This document shows positions 44,741-52,800 of a stretch of DNA of 64,000 nucleotides, in pieces. The DNA is taken from positions 25,035-89,034 of the forward strand of contig DICM01000034.1 of NCBI GenBank assembly GCA_002416285.1, written 5' to 3'. This DNA comes from Caryophanales bacterium UBA5026 (GTDB lineage: Bacteria > Bacillota_I > Bacilli_A > RF39 > UBA660). The notes under the pieces were generated by a model. It saw only the letters and a program-made list of their open reading frames with translations. It had not been told where the DNA came from and made no database searches. Each line of letters starts with the position of its first letter. Position 1 is the stretch's first letter. A program made the translations under genes and the position numbers.

Positions 44741-47551
44741 CTACATCAAATATTTTTTTAAAAATTGTCCAGTGTAACTTGTTTCTACCTTTACGACTTC
44801 TTCAGGAGTCCCAGTGGCTACAATTGCTCCACCTTGATCTCCTCCTTCTGGTCCTAAATCAATAATATAATCTGCTACTTTAATCACATCTAGATTATGT
44901 TCAATCACCAGTACCGTATCACCATTGTCAACAATACGGTTTAGAATAACTAGTAGCTTTTTAATATCATCACTATGTAATCCTGTGGTTGGTTCATCTA
45001 GAATAAATAAACTCTTTCCCGTTGGTTTTTTCTGCAATTCCTTAGCTAATTTAATTCTTCCTGCTTCTCCACCACTGAGAGTTGGAGCGCTTTGTCCAAG
45101 TTTAATATAGGATAAACCAACATCTACTAACATTTGTAATTTTGATTTTATCTTAGGAAAGTTTTCAAAAAATTCTAGTGCTTCTTCTACTCTCATTTCT
45201 AAGACATCATAAATGTTTTTTCCTTTAAACTTTATTTCTAATGTTTCACTATTATAGCGTGTTCCTCCACACACCTCACAAGGAACATAAACATCTGGAA
45301 GAAAGTGCATTTCAATTTTCTTCACACCATCTCCCCAACATGCTTCACAACGACCACCTTTGACATTGAAACTAAATCTGCCCTTATCGTATCCTCGTAA
45401 TTTGGCTTCTTTCGTTTCTGTAAAAACATCGCGAATATCATCGAAGACACCAGTATAAGTAGCTGGGTTACTACGTGGTGTCCGTCCGATTGGAGTCTGC
45501 GATATATCAATCACTTTATCGATGTTCTCTAATCCTTTGATACTTTTGAATAAACCAGGTTTTTCTTTTGAACGGTAAAGATTATTAGAAACAGCTTTAT
45601 AGATAATTTCATTTACTAAACTACTTTTACCAGATCCCGAAACACCAGTGACACAGGTAAATGTGCCAAGTGGTATTTTAACATTAATATTTTTTAAGTT
45701 ATGTTCTTTTGCACCTTTTACTTCTAAATATGTTTTATTTCCTTTTCTTCTAGTAGCCGGAACATCAATTTTTTCAACACCAGCTAAGTAGCGTCCTGTT
45801 AAGCTATCTTTATTTTTCATTACTTCCTCTGGAGTTCCTGATGCGACAACCTGTCCACCATGAAGTCCTGCTCCAGGACCAATATCTACCAAATAATCAC
45901 AGGCCATCATCGTATCAGTATCATGTTCTACGACGATGAGGGTATTTCCTAAATCACGCATTTCTAACATTGATTTAATCAGGCGATCATTATCCCGTTG
46001 GTGTAACCCGATACTAGGTTCATCTAGTACATATAATACTCCTGTTAAATGAGATCCTATTTGTGTTGCTAAACGAATTCGTTGTGCTTCTCCACCGCTT
46101 AGAGTTCCTGCATTTCTAGCGAGTGTCAAATAAGAAAGTCCGACATTATTTAGGAAACTTAAACGTGAGTGGATTTCTTTTATAATTAGTCTTGAAATCT
46201 CTTCTTGCTCTTTAGAAAGTTTTAAAGAGTCAAAGAAATCTATCAAATTAATAATTGATAATTCAGTTACTTCATAAATGTTTTTTCCACCAACTAATAC
46301 AGAAAGTGTCGATGGATTTAGTCTGGCTCCTTGACAAGTAGGACAAGGAAGTTCCATCATATATTGTTCAATCCAATCCCTAATCCAAGTACTTTTCGTC
46401 TCTACATAGCGACGTTCTAGATTATTAATAATTCCTTCATAGTAATTTGTTGTTTTTCTTGAATTTCCATTTTTGGATACATAATGAAATTCTAGTGGAT
46501 CTGGTGAGCCATACAAAATAATATCCAATTTTTTCTTTGGTAAATCTTTAACTGGAATATCTGGATCAATGTCGTAATGTTTACAGACTGTTTCTAATTC
46601 GGTTGAGGTAATATTCGCATCATCTAAATTAATTGCAACAATGGCACCTTCATGGAGACTTAAATTACGATCTGGAATAATTAATTCTTCCGATAATTTA
46701 TATTTAATTCCAAGTCCTTTGCAGTCTGGACAAGCGCCATATGGGGCGTTGAATGAAAACATTCTAGGTTCTAGTTCTGGAAGAGAGAAATCACAATCTG
46801 GACAAGCATAGGTTTCACTCATAAGAAATTCTTCTTTGGAAACAACATCAATTAAAACTTTCCCATGAGCAAGCTTCGATGTTGCTTCTATTGATTCATA
46901 AAGACGACTACGGATTTCTGGTTTTAAAATTAAACGATCAACAATGACATCAATATCATGTTTTTTATTCTTTTCTAACTCGATTGTATCTGTTAACTCA
47001 TATTCTTCTCCATCAATTCGAGCACGCACATATCCTTCTTTTGCTAGATGTTCTAAAGTATCTTTATGAGTTCCTTTCTCTCCATGAATAATCGGAGCTA
47101 AAATACGGATTTTTGTTCCTTCTTCTTGCTTTAATACCTGATTCGTCATTTCTTCGATACTTTGACTGCTAATTGGACGATGATGATTCGGACAATAAGG
47201 AACTCCAATTCTAGCATATAACAATCTTAAATAATCATAGATTTCAGTTACTGTTCCTACAGTACTTCTCGGATTTTTGTTGGTTGTTTTTTGATCGATA
47301 CTGATAGCTGGACTGAGTCCTTCGATACTATCAACGTCCGGTTTGTCATTTCCACCTAAAAATTGTCTTGCATAGGCACTTAAACTTTCTACATATCGTC
47401 TTTGTCCTTCTGCATAGATTGTATCAAATGCTAAACTACTTTTACCAGAACCGGACACTCCAGTCATGACAATTAATTTATTTTTTGGTAATTCAATTGA
47501 AATATTTTTAAGGTTGTTTTCTCGCGCACCTTTTACTATAATTTTATCCAT
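44741..47551 (-). CDS. uvrA: Excinuclease ABC subunit A
   Basis: 936 residues from the ATG at 47551 (GAGGTG upstream). Two ATP-binding modules (GVSGSGKSSLAFDT near 30; VTGVSGSGKSSLVNE near 640), two LSGGEAQ/LSGGEAG signatures, and zinc modules (CPDC...CPDC; CEACWGDG...CEVCGG). Damage-recognition subunit of nucleotide excision repair. No uvrB next to it. Confidence 0.97.
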   Translation of the reverse strand: MDKIIVKGARENNLKNISIELPKNKLIVMTGVSGSGKSSLAFDTIYAEGQRRYVESLSAYARQFLGGNDKPDVDSIEGLSPAISIDQKTTNKNPRSTVGTVTEIYDYLRLLYARIGVPYCPNHHRPISSQSIEEMTNQVLKQEEGTKIRILAPIIHGEKGTHKDTLEHLAKEGYVRARIDGEEYELTDTIELEKNKKHDIDVIVDRLILKPEIRSRLYESIEATSKLAHGKVLIDVVSKEEFLMSETYACPDCDFSLPELEPRMFSFNAPYGACPDCKGLGIKYKLSEELIIPDRNLSLHEGAIVAINLDDANITSTELETVCKHYDIDPDIPVKDLPKKKLDIILYGSPDPLEFHYVSKNGNSRKTTNYYEGIINNLERRYVETKSTWIRDWIEQYMMELPCPTCQGARLNPSTLSVLVGGKNIYEVTELSIINLIDFFDSLKLSKEQEEISRLIIKEIHSRLSFLNNVGLSYLTLARNAGTLSGGEAQRIRLATQIGSHLTGVLYVLDEPSIGLHQRDNDRLIKSMLEMRDLGNTLIVVEHDTDTMMACDYLVDIGPGAGLHGGQVVASGTPEEVMKNKDSLTGRYLAGVEKIDVPATRRKGNKTYLEVKGAKEHNLKNINVKIPLGTFTCVTGVSGSGKSSLVNEIIYKAVSNNLYRSKEKPGLFKSIKGLENIDKVIDISQTPIGRTPRSNPATYTGVFDDIRDVFTETKEAKLRGYDKGRFSFNVKGGRCEACWGDGVKKIEMHFLPDVYVPCEVCGGTRYNSETLEIKFKGKNIYDVLEMRVEEALEFFENFPKIKSKLQMLVDVGLSYIKLGQSAPTLSGGEAGRIKLAKELQKKPTGKSLFILDEPTTGLHSDDIKKLLVILNRIVDNGDTVLVIEHNLDVIKVADYIIDLGPEGGDQGGAIVATGTPEEVVKVETSYTGQFLKKYLM

Positions 47552-47582
47552 GTTACACCTCATATTTCTAAAAATTATTTCT

Positions 47583-47588
47583 ATTATA
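47583..47588 (-). promoter_or_regulatory. Probable extended -10 promoter of uvrA
   Basis: Minus strand TGCTATAAT; no good -35 box at 17 bases. About 30 bases upstream of the uvrA start. No LexA box overlaps it. Confidence 0.5.
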
Positions 47589-47668
47589 GCACATTTTAAA
47601 ACTCTTCTATATTTATTTTTAAATTTCGGAAGAACAATTCTGGATTATTTCAAAATATTTTCACTCAA

Positions 47669-47785
47669 TCATAATGTTCTGTATAATATAAGTTCTATTG
47701 AGTTTTTAATAACAGCAACATTAAAAGGATACTCATTTTTTTCTGGTTTATCCACTCAGCTAATACGTTTTAGATAGATCTCCAT
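47669..47785 (-). pseudogene. Relic of an AAA-family ATPase (COG3910-like)
   Basis: ATG at 47785 behind AGGGAG (47793-47798). The frame reads MEIYLKRIS, an in-frame TGA, then VDKPEKNEYPFNVAVIKNS and nine more codons before a second TGA. The pattern YLKRIS...KPEKNEYPFN..VIKN is the start of COG3910-type ATPases, which continue with a Walker A loop. Here that loop and everything after it are gone. Preceded by an intact promoter and LexA box. Confidence 0.6.
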
Positions 47786-47802
47786 AATATCACTCCCTAT
47801 TT

Positions 47803-47831
47803 AGATTACCATAAAACGAACAAATGTTCAA
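47803..47831 (-). promoter_or_regulatory. LexA (SOS) box overlapping a promoter
   Basis: CGAACAAATGTTCA (47817-47830) matches 13 of 14 positions of the Gram-positive LexA/DinR consensus CGAACRNRYGTTYC. On the minus strand it overlaps a -35 TTGAAC (47826-47831), with a 17-base spacer to TAATCT (47803-47808). It drives the ATPase relic, not obviously uvrA (265 bases away). Confidence 0.7.
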
Positions 47832-47849
47832 CACAAGAGAAAGTTTTTA

Positions 47850-47876
47850 TAAAAAAACTTACAGATTTTCTGTAAG
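47850..47876 (-). terminator. Terminator of the rpsU-yqeY unit
   Basis: CTTACAG (47858-47864) and CTGTAAG (47870-47876), A7 tract at 47851-47857 giving the U-tail. Confidence 0.8.
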
Positions 47877-48317
47877 CTATTTATTCATTTGCTCTTTTAC
47901 AAGTTTACTAACGAAACTCATATCTGCTTTTCCCTTAACTTTTGGAGTTACGATTGCCATAACTTTTCCCATATCAGACATAGCAGTCGGATTTACTTCT
48001 GCTACAGCATCCATTACAATCTTCGTAACTTCTTCTTCTGTTAACTGCTCTGGCATATAATCTTCTAGAATAACGATTTCTCGTTCTGTTTTTTCAATCA
48101 GATCTTCTCTATTTCCTTTTGCGAATTCTTGAATTGATTCTTTTCGTGTTTTAATTTGTTTTGAAATAACATCAATCACTTCTTCATCGGTTAATTCACG
48201 CTTTTTATTTAATTCTTCCATCTGCATAGCGCCTTTTACCATTCGAATTACACTTAAATGTTCTTTATCTTGCGCTTTCATCATAGCTTTTAAATCTTCT
48301 AAAATACGTTCTCTCAT
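47877..48317 (-). CDS. yqeY: YqeY/GatB C-terminal-like protein
   Basis: 146 residues. MIKGAMQMEELNKKRELTDE and LEDYMPEQLTEEE are hallmarks of the YqeY family, which resembles the tRNA-binding tail of GatB. Function unclear, possibly tRNA-related. Directly downstream of rpsU, as in Bacillus. Confidence 0.9.
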   Translation of the reverse strand: MRERILEDLKAMMKAQDKEHLSVIRMVKGAMQMEELNKKRELTDEEVIDVISKQIKTRKESIQEFAKGNREDLIEKTEREIVILEDYMPEQLTEEEVTKIVMDAVAEVNPTAMSDMGKVMAIVTPKVKGKADMSFVSKLVKEQMNK

Positions 48318-48339
48318 AATATCTCTCCTTAAATTAAGA

Positions 48340-48358
48340 AAGAGCCAAACGGCTCTTA
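48340..48358 (-). terminator. Weak hairpin between rpsU and yqeY
   Basis: AAGAGCC (48340-48346) and GGCTCTT (48351-48357) without a long T-run. Could set the rpsU:yqeY ratio. Confidence 0.45.
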
Positions 48359-48550
48359 GTTGAATTCTCTACTTTTCTTTCTGCTATTGCGAATTGCTTC
48401 TTTTTTCGCATTTCTTTTTCTAACTCCAGGTTTTAAATAACCTTCTTGTCTTTCACGAACTGCTTTTAGGAGGCCATTTTTCATGTTTTTTTGTTTGAAC
48501 GTTCTTAGCGCGTTGTCTAATTTTCCGTCACGTACAACAACTTTAGTCAT
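48356..48550 (-). CDS. rpsU: 30S ribosomal protein S21
   Basis: 64 residues. VVRDGKLDNALRTFKQK, GLLKAVRERQ and RKRNAKKEA, all typical. Strong GGGAGGG ribosome binding site and a consensus promoter upstream. Confidence 0.96.
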   Translation of the reverse strand: MTKVVVRDGKLDNALRTFKQKNMKNGLLKAVRERQEGYLKPGVRKRNAKKEAIRNSRKKSREFN

Positions 48551-48577
48551 ATTATTCCCTCCCTTCTTGCTGTCGCT

Positions 48578-48606
48578 ATTATATCAAAATATGAAATTTA
48601 TTTCAA
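48578..48606 (-). promoter_or_regulatory. Sigma-A promoter of rpsU
   Basis: Minus strand TTGAAA (48601-48606), 17-base spacer, TATAAT (48578-48583). Confidence 0.85.
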
Positions 48607-48696
48607 GCAAATAGTTGTAAAAGTTTGAAAAAAACGACAAGAAAGGAAGTGAAATCTAATATTTTTATATTTATTATATCATCACAATAAATTCTA

Positions 48697-49290
48697 CTAT
48701 ACGAAGTTATTATATTTTTTTATTTTTTGTCTTATCTTAGTAGGATAATCCATATAGTCAGCAAAATCATATAACCCCTCTTCATGTTTTAATTTTCTAA
48801 GTGCTCTACTTTCGATTGCTAGCATTCTTTCTTCTTTTACATAGTATTCTTTAGCAAGTTCTTTTCGAGAAGTTGCTAATTGATTTTGTAATCCAAACCT
48901 TTTTGTTAAAACGACTTTTTCTCGTTCTGATAATTTTGTATTTTCTAAAAATTCTTCAACCATTGTTGGTAGCGCCACTTTATATTTCATTTCTTCATTC
49001 GCATTAATACAAGCAAGTTGCCAAGTGCGAAAACATTCTTTTTCCTGTTGTATATCAATAACAGCAGAGTGTTCCTTCATAGTTGAAAGAGTTCTCTTTA
49101 TTTGAGCTCTCATTTGATATCTAGGTAAATTACGGTATTTAAATAACAATTCTATAAGTTTTAAATAGACTGTTTGTAACAAATCCTCATCATTTAAATC
49201 TTCAACAAAAGATTCCACCAAATCTTTATTTTCCGCAAATAAAATTTCAATTGTTTTTAGTGAATTTTTCGTTCGATTTTCTCTGGTCAT
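48697..49290 (-). CDS. Sigma-70-like regulator (region 4 helix-turn-helix), bacteriocin-locus associated
   Basis: 197 residues. The C-terminal LSEREKVVLTKRFGL...SRKELAKEYYVKEERMLAIE SRALRKLKH aligns with region 4.2 of the RpoD in this window (LTEREEKVIRLRFGL...RERIRQIEAKALRKLRH). The N-terminal half (LVESFVEDLNDEDLLQTVYL) could be a degenerate region 2, but the RpoD-like -10 helix is not seen. So it may be an alternative sigma factor or a sigma-like activator. It has its own promoter and a G6-containing ribosome binding site, and follows the bacteriocin precursors. Confidence 0.6.
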   Translation of the reverse strand: MTRENRTKNSLKTIEILFAENKDLVESFVEDLNDEDLLQTVYLKLIELLFKYRNLPRYQMRAQIKRTLSTMKEHSAVIDIQQEKECFRTWQLACINANEEMKYKVALPTMVEEFLENTKLSEREKVVLTKRFGLQNQLATSRKELAKEYYVKEERMLAIESRALRKLKHEEGLYDFADYMDYPTKIRQKIKKYNNFV

Positions 49291-49318
49291 AAATACCCCC
49301 CTCTTTTATTAGTTTCGT

Positions 49319-49346
49319 ATTATAACACATTTTATAAAAAAGGCAA
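49319..49346 (-). promoter_or_regulatory. Promoter of the sigma-like gene
   Basis: Minus strand TTGCCT (49341-49346), 16-base spacer, TATAAT (49319-49324). Confidence 0.7.
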
Positions 49347-49377
49347 GTTTATGATATATTGAATGATTTAAATACAT

Positions 49378-49412
49378 ATAAAAACATATTTAGTGTTAAA
49401 ACTAAATATGTT
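49378..49412 (-). terminator. Strong terminator after the bacteriocin precursors
   Basis: AACATATTTAGT (49383-49394) and ACTAAATATGTT (49401-49412): a perfect 12-bp stem followed by T's on the minus strand. Separates the precursor genes from the sigma-like gene. Confidence 0.85.
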
Positions 49413-49419
49413 CTCTGTT

Positions 49420-49581
49420 CTATAATTTACAAAATGAACCAGCACTAATCATACGGAGTGCCGTACCAAGACTTCTACCTAAATCAAGAAAACTATTAAG
49501 TCCTCTTACAAAAGCATTAATCAGTGTCCCATTGATGGATCCACCTCTTATTTTTTCTAACTCTTCTTTGTTCAACAACAT
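49420..49581 (-). CDS. Bacteriocin precursor B with double-glycine leader
   Basis: 53 residues from the ATG at 49581, directly behind AAGGAGG. Leader MLLNKEELEKIRGG (Leu/Glu spacing and GG at 13-14, as in C39-processed peptides), then a 39-residue core beginning SINGTLINAF. The core carries a GxxxG motif (GRSLG) typical of two-peptide class IIb bacteriocins and one cysteine three residues from the C-terminus (FCKL). Ten bases after precursor A. Exported, by inference, by the C39 ABC transporter upstream. Confidence 0.75.
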   Translation of the reverse strand: MLLNKEELEKIRGGSINGTLINAFVRGLNSFLDLGRSLGTALRMISAGSFCKL

Positions 49582-49591
49582 AAAATCCTCC

Positions 49592-49735
49592 TTATCTCCG
49601 ACATGCAAGTGGCCTTAAAAAACCATCGATAATTCCAATTAGCAAGGTAATTCCTGCCCCTATTAGTGATAAAGCACCTAAACTAATGCCTCCACCATTT
49701 ATAGCTGTTAATTCAGTATTTGTTAATATAGTCAT
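49592..49735 (-). CDS. Bacteriocin precursor A with double-glycine leader
   Basis: 47 residues; AAGGAGG ribosome binding site with good spacing. Leader MTILTNTELTAINGG, cleaved after GG (14-15), then a 32-residue very hydrophobic, glycine-rich core beginning GISLGALSLIGAG. It contains GxxxG (GISLG) and a single cysteine near the end (ACRR). Pairs with precursor B as a probable two-component bacteriocin. Too short for usual gene finders, but leader, ribosome binding site and context agree. Confidence 0.75.
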   Translation of the reverse strand: MTILTNTELTAINGGGISLGALSLIGAGITLLIGIIDGFLRPLACRR

Positions 49736-49779
49736 ATAAGTACCTCCTTCTATTCCATATATCTCGATTGATTATTTCA

Positions 49780-49830
49780 CTAATGAAAAAGCCAAATTAA
49801 GACAAATAAATTTCGAATCATTCTAAGCAT
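49780..49830 (-). CDS. Possible 16-residue peptide MLRMIRNLFVLIWLFH
   Basis: ATG at 49830 preceded by AAAGGA at suitable spacing; stop TAG. Amphipathic/hydrophobic with two arginines. Between the transporter and precursor A. It could be a leaderless peptide, an inducer or noise. Confidence 0.3.
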   Translation of the reverse strand: MLRMIRNLFVLIWLFH

Positions 49831-49858
49831 AAATCAGTCCTTTCTAATTAAGGTTCTA

Positions 49859-51943
49859 TTATTCATTCTTTTTTCTACTATCAGCTACAATTTTTCCCTG
49901 TTTCATCTCAATTACTCGATCAAATAAATCGAGATTGTCTAATCGATGAGAAATCATAATGATTAAATGATTTCTATTGGTTTCAAAAATTCTTTTCAAA
50001 ATTCGTCGTTCCATATTATGATCAACCTGACTCAGCCCCTCATCGATCAAAAGAATTTTATTATTATTTAACAAGGTTCTAGCTAAAACAATACGGTCCT
50101 TTTCTCCACCTGAAACATTAAATCCGTTCTCTTCTAAAAGGGTATGATATCCCATTGGTCTTTTTTTTAAAATGGTATCCAACTCACAAATCCAGTTAAC
50201 TTGTTTTAACTCTTCTAGAGAAAGATTTCGATTCAATAGTAAATTATGATAGATTGTATCGGTAAATAAAATTTCATTTTGAGAAAGATAATCAACTTTT
50301 TCTTGAACCGTAACAGGATCAAAATCACAAAAGTCCAAACCATCAATTTGATACATTCCACGTTCTACTTTCTCGTATCCTTTGAGAATTTTTAATAAGG
50401 TACTTTTCCCGCTACCGGAAGGTCCTATCAGCATAATCTTCTCACCAATATAAAAATTACAATTAATATCTTTTAAAATAGGCTCTTCTTTTGGATAAGT
50501 GAGATGATTGAAAGTCAGTTGGTTGATTTTAGAACAAAAAAGTAAATTATTGCTTTTAGTTTCCGTATCAAGTTCTACAACTCTCAAATAAGCTTGTTTC
50601 ATTTCTTTAAAAGAAATATTACTATTAAAAATCTCTTGAAGTGGTTCTAACACATATGTTAAAACAGCTTGAAATACTAGAAAAGAACCGAAACTTATCA
50701 CACCTTTTAAAGTGAAATAAGAGGCTATCATCAAGAGAATAAAATAACCTAATTGACATAGAACATCCTTAAAAAAAATATAGCGATAATAGATTTTGTC
50801 CATATCAAGATTATGATCTACATGAGTAAGATACTTATAACGAAATGTATCAGAGAACTGTTTCATTAAATTCAATCCTTTAATCGTTTCAAATCCACTA
50901 ATCGATTCAATCATGATAGTGGTATTTCTACTTTTCTCTTCTTGTGAACGCCTGATTAATTTTTCAAATATTGGTTGAAAAATGGAGTGAACGATAAACA
51001 ATAACAACAGTAACAATAGTACTAAAAAAAATAGTAAATGATGAATTTGGTAGATGATGAAACAAGCACATAAAGATAACATCCCATCTATCAGAAATGT
51101 AACAATCATCTGCAAAACACTAGAACGAATAACAGCCAAATCTTGAATACGTGACAAAAAATCACCAGTTGGTCTTAATCGATAATATGGATATGGAAGT
51201 GAGAGTATCGTCTTCAAAATATCAGGAGTTAGTATTTTATCAAGCACATTATAAAATTTAGAAACAAGGATGTTTCGAAAAAATTCCAAACTTATCTTTA
51301 TGAAAAATAACAAGGAAAAAACAAGAAAAACAATTGAAAACAATGACTTTTGATTTAAGTTAATCATTTCGATAATACTTTTTAAATGATAAGAACTAAT
51401 CAGCGATAATACTATGATAAAAAGGGATACGATAATAATCTTAAAGAGCAATTTCCAATGTGGTTTTAATAACTGCAAAAAACTTTTGAAAAATGTTTGT
51501 TCCGAATAGACTGGTAAAGTCGTAATAGGATATAAAAATAGCAATGTATTCCGATAAATTTTTTCAAAATCTGCAAAGGAATAAGCTTGAATATTTCTAG
51601 CAGGATCAGCGATGATAAGCTTTTTCTTTTTAAAGTCAATCTCATAGAGAACGACATAATGTTCATAAATTTTATCTATTAACACAGGAACAATACATGG
51701 AAGTATCAATAGATCTCTTGTCCACTCTGAAAATGAAATTTTGATGCCTCTTGTTTCCATTCCTAATTCTTTTGCTGCTTGTAATAGACGATAAGCATTC
51801 GTTCCATCTTTTCCGGTTTTTGTCATTTGATTTAATACCAAATTAGGTACATATCCTCTATGATATTTAATAATCATTAGTAGACATGCGACTCCACACT
51901 CTTTTTCTCCATCCTGTTTTACAAAGGGATATTTTTTCAACAC
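49859..51943 (-). CDS. Peptidase C39-containing ABC transporter (bacteriocin exporter)
   Basis: About 694 residues, start GTG (51943) or TTG (51940) behind GGAGGTGAG. N-terminal C39 protease: Gln10, catalytic Cys16 in KECGVACLLM, His95 in YEHYVVLYEID, Asp113 in IADPA. Then a six-helix membrane domain (about 150-430) and a nucleotide-binding domain with Walker A GPSGSGKST, signature NVSGGEKDR and LLIDEGLSQVD. Cuts double-glycine leaders while exporting the peptide. Sits directly upstream of two such precursors. Confidence 0.93.
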   Translation of the reverse strand: MLKKYPFVKQDGEKECGVACLLMIIKYHRGYVPNLVLNQMTKTGKDGTNAYRLLQAAKELGMETRGIKISFSEWTRDLLILPCIVPVLIDKIYEHYVVLYEIDFKKKKLIIADPARNIQAYSFADFEKIYRNTLLFLYPITTLPVYSEQTFFKSFLQLLKPHWKLLFKIIIVSLFIIVLSLISSYHLKSIIEMINLNQKSLFSIVFLVFSLLFFIKISLEFFRNILVSKFYNVLDKILTPDILKTILSLPYPYYRLRPTGDFLSRIQDLAVIRSSVLQMIVTFLIDGMLSLCACFIIYQIHHLLFFLVLLLLLLLFIVHSIFQPIFEKLIRRSQEEKSRNTTIMIESISGFETIKGLNLMKQFSDTFRYKYLTHVDHNLDMDKIYYRYIFFKDVLCQLGYFILLMIASYFTLKGVISFGSFLVFQAVLTYVLEPLQEIFNSNISFKEMKQAYLRVVELDTETKSNNLLFCSKINQLTFNHLTYPKEEPILKDINCNFYIGEKIMLIGPSGSGKSTLLKILKGYEKVERGMYQIDGLDFCDFDPVTVQEKVDYLSQNEILFTDTIYHNLLLNRNLSLEELKQVNWICELDTILKKRPMGYHTLLEENGFNVSGGEKDRIVLARTLLNNNKILLIDEGLSQVDHNMERRILKRIFETNRNHLIIMISHRLDNLDLFDRVIEMKQGKIVADSRKKNE

Positions 51944-51970
51944 TCTCACCTCCTCGAAAACAAGATACAA

Positions 51971-51996
51971 TAAAAAAACAAGAATCCCTTCTTGTT
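51971..51996 (-). terminator. Terminator between rsmD and the exporter gene
   Basis: AACAAGAA (51977-51984) and TTCTTGTT (51989-51996), A7 tract at 51972-51978. It leaves under 30 bases for an exporter promoter, so the exporter may depend on read-through or a non-canonical promoter. Confidence 0.75.
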
Positions 51997-52007
51997 TCAT
52001 AAATTCA

Positions 52008-52550
52008 TTATTCTTTTACTTGAAGTAATCTTATTGTTTTTGACCCATATTTTTTTTCTTTCCAAATTGGATATGGAAGCGGATATTCTTCGTTCTCTGC
52101 TTCACATACAATAACCGCATTTTCATTTAAAAGATTATATTCTTTCAGCATCTTCAAAGCTGGCTCTATTAGTGATTCCTGATAAGGGGGATCTAAAAAA
52201 ATCAAGTCGAAGCTTTTTTGCTCAATTTTAAATTTTTTTAAGGCTTCTTTAAAATCTGCTTGTAATAATTGGTAGTCCTCTTGCACACCTATTTTTTTCA
52301 AATTTTCTTTTAATGTTGCAATTACTTTAGGATTTTGATCAACAAAAACACAACTTCTAGCACCGTTGCTTAGTGCTTCTATTCCAAGTGCTCCACTTCC
52401 AGCAAAAAGATCTAGACAATCTTTTTCTTTTACGTGAGAACCGATCATAGCAAAAAGTGATTCTTTCACTCGATCCATTGTAGGTCGTGTACCAAAGATA
52501 TCATAGCCCATTATTGTTCTTCCTTTATATTTTCCACTAATAATCCTCAT
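52008..52550 (-). CDS. rsmD: 16S rRNA (guanine966-N2)-methyltransferase RsmD
   Basis: 180 residues. MRIISGKYKGRTI start, TRPTMDRVKESLF, SAM motif DLFAGSGALGIEALS, catalytic LDPPYQ. Follows the ylbE-like gene as in Bacillus (ylbD-ylbE...rsmD), though coaD does not follow here. Confidence 0.94.
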   Translation of the reverse strand: MRIISGKYKGRTIMGYDIFGTRPTMDRVKESLFAMIGSHVKEKDCLDLFAGSGALGIEALSNGARSCVFVDQNPKVIATLKENLKKIGVQEDYQLLQADFKEALKKFKIEQKSFDLIFLDPPYQESLIEPALKMLKEYNLLNENAVIVCEAENEEYPLPYPIWKEKKYGSKTIRLLQVKE

Positions 52551-52578
52551 AACAACACCTCTAATTTATTGTATCATA

Positions 52579-52800
52579 TTAATTCATAGTTGCTAAAACA
52601 TTTTGCACAAGTTCAATTGTTTCAAGAGCTTTGCTAATGCGATCGGTCGGTCTTAGTTGATATGCATCTTTCACTTCTTCTTCAAAAATTTTAAATGTAT
52701 CTGGATCGCGATTTAAATGTTTGTACCAAATAGAGTTTTCTCTTAAATATTGAATGTAAAGAGGATTATTTTTTAGTTTAAATTGGACTTCTAAGCTCAA
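52579..52800 (-). CDS. YlbE-like protein
   Basis: 73 residues. NPLYIQYLRENSIWYKHLNR followed by DPD matches the core of the Bacillus YlbE family (NP...FIRE.P.WYR.L.R.P). Overlaps the ylbD-like gene by four bases. Function unknown; conserved next to rsmD in Bacilli. Confidence 0.7.
   Translation of the reverse strand: MSLEVQFKLKNNPLYIQYLRENSIWYKHLNRDPDTFKIFEEEVKDAYQLRPTDRISKALETIELVQNVLATMN

Noticed and set aside
47756..47758. In-frame TGA in the ATPase relic read as Trp (alternative code 4)
   Set aside because: TGA serves as a true stop elsewhere (660-662 and 52797-52799, both in ATGA overlaps), and the relic lacks its whole ATPase core anyway.
47551..47830. LexA box as the operator of uvrA
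   Set aside because: It is about 265 bases upstream, and uvrA has its own extended -10 promoter close to its start; the relic gene lies between.
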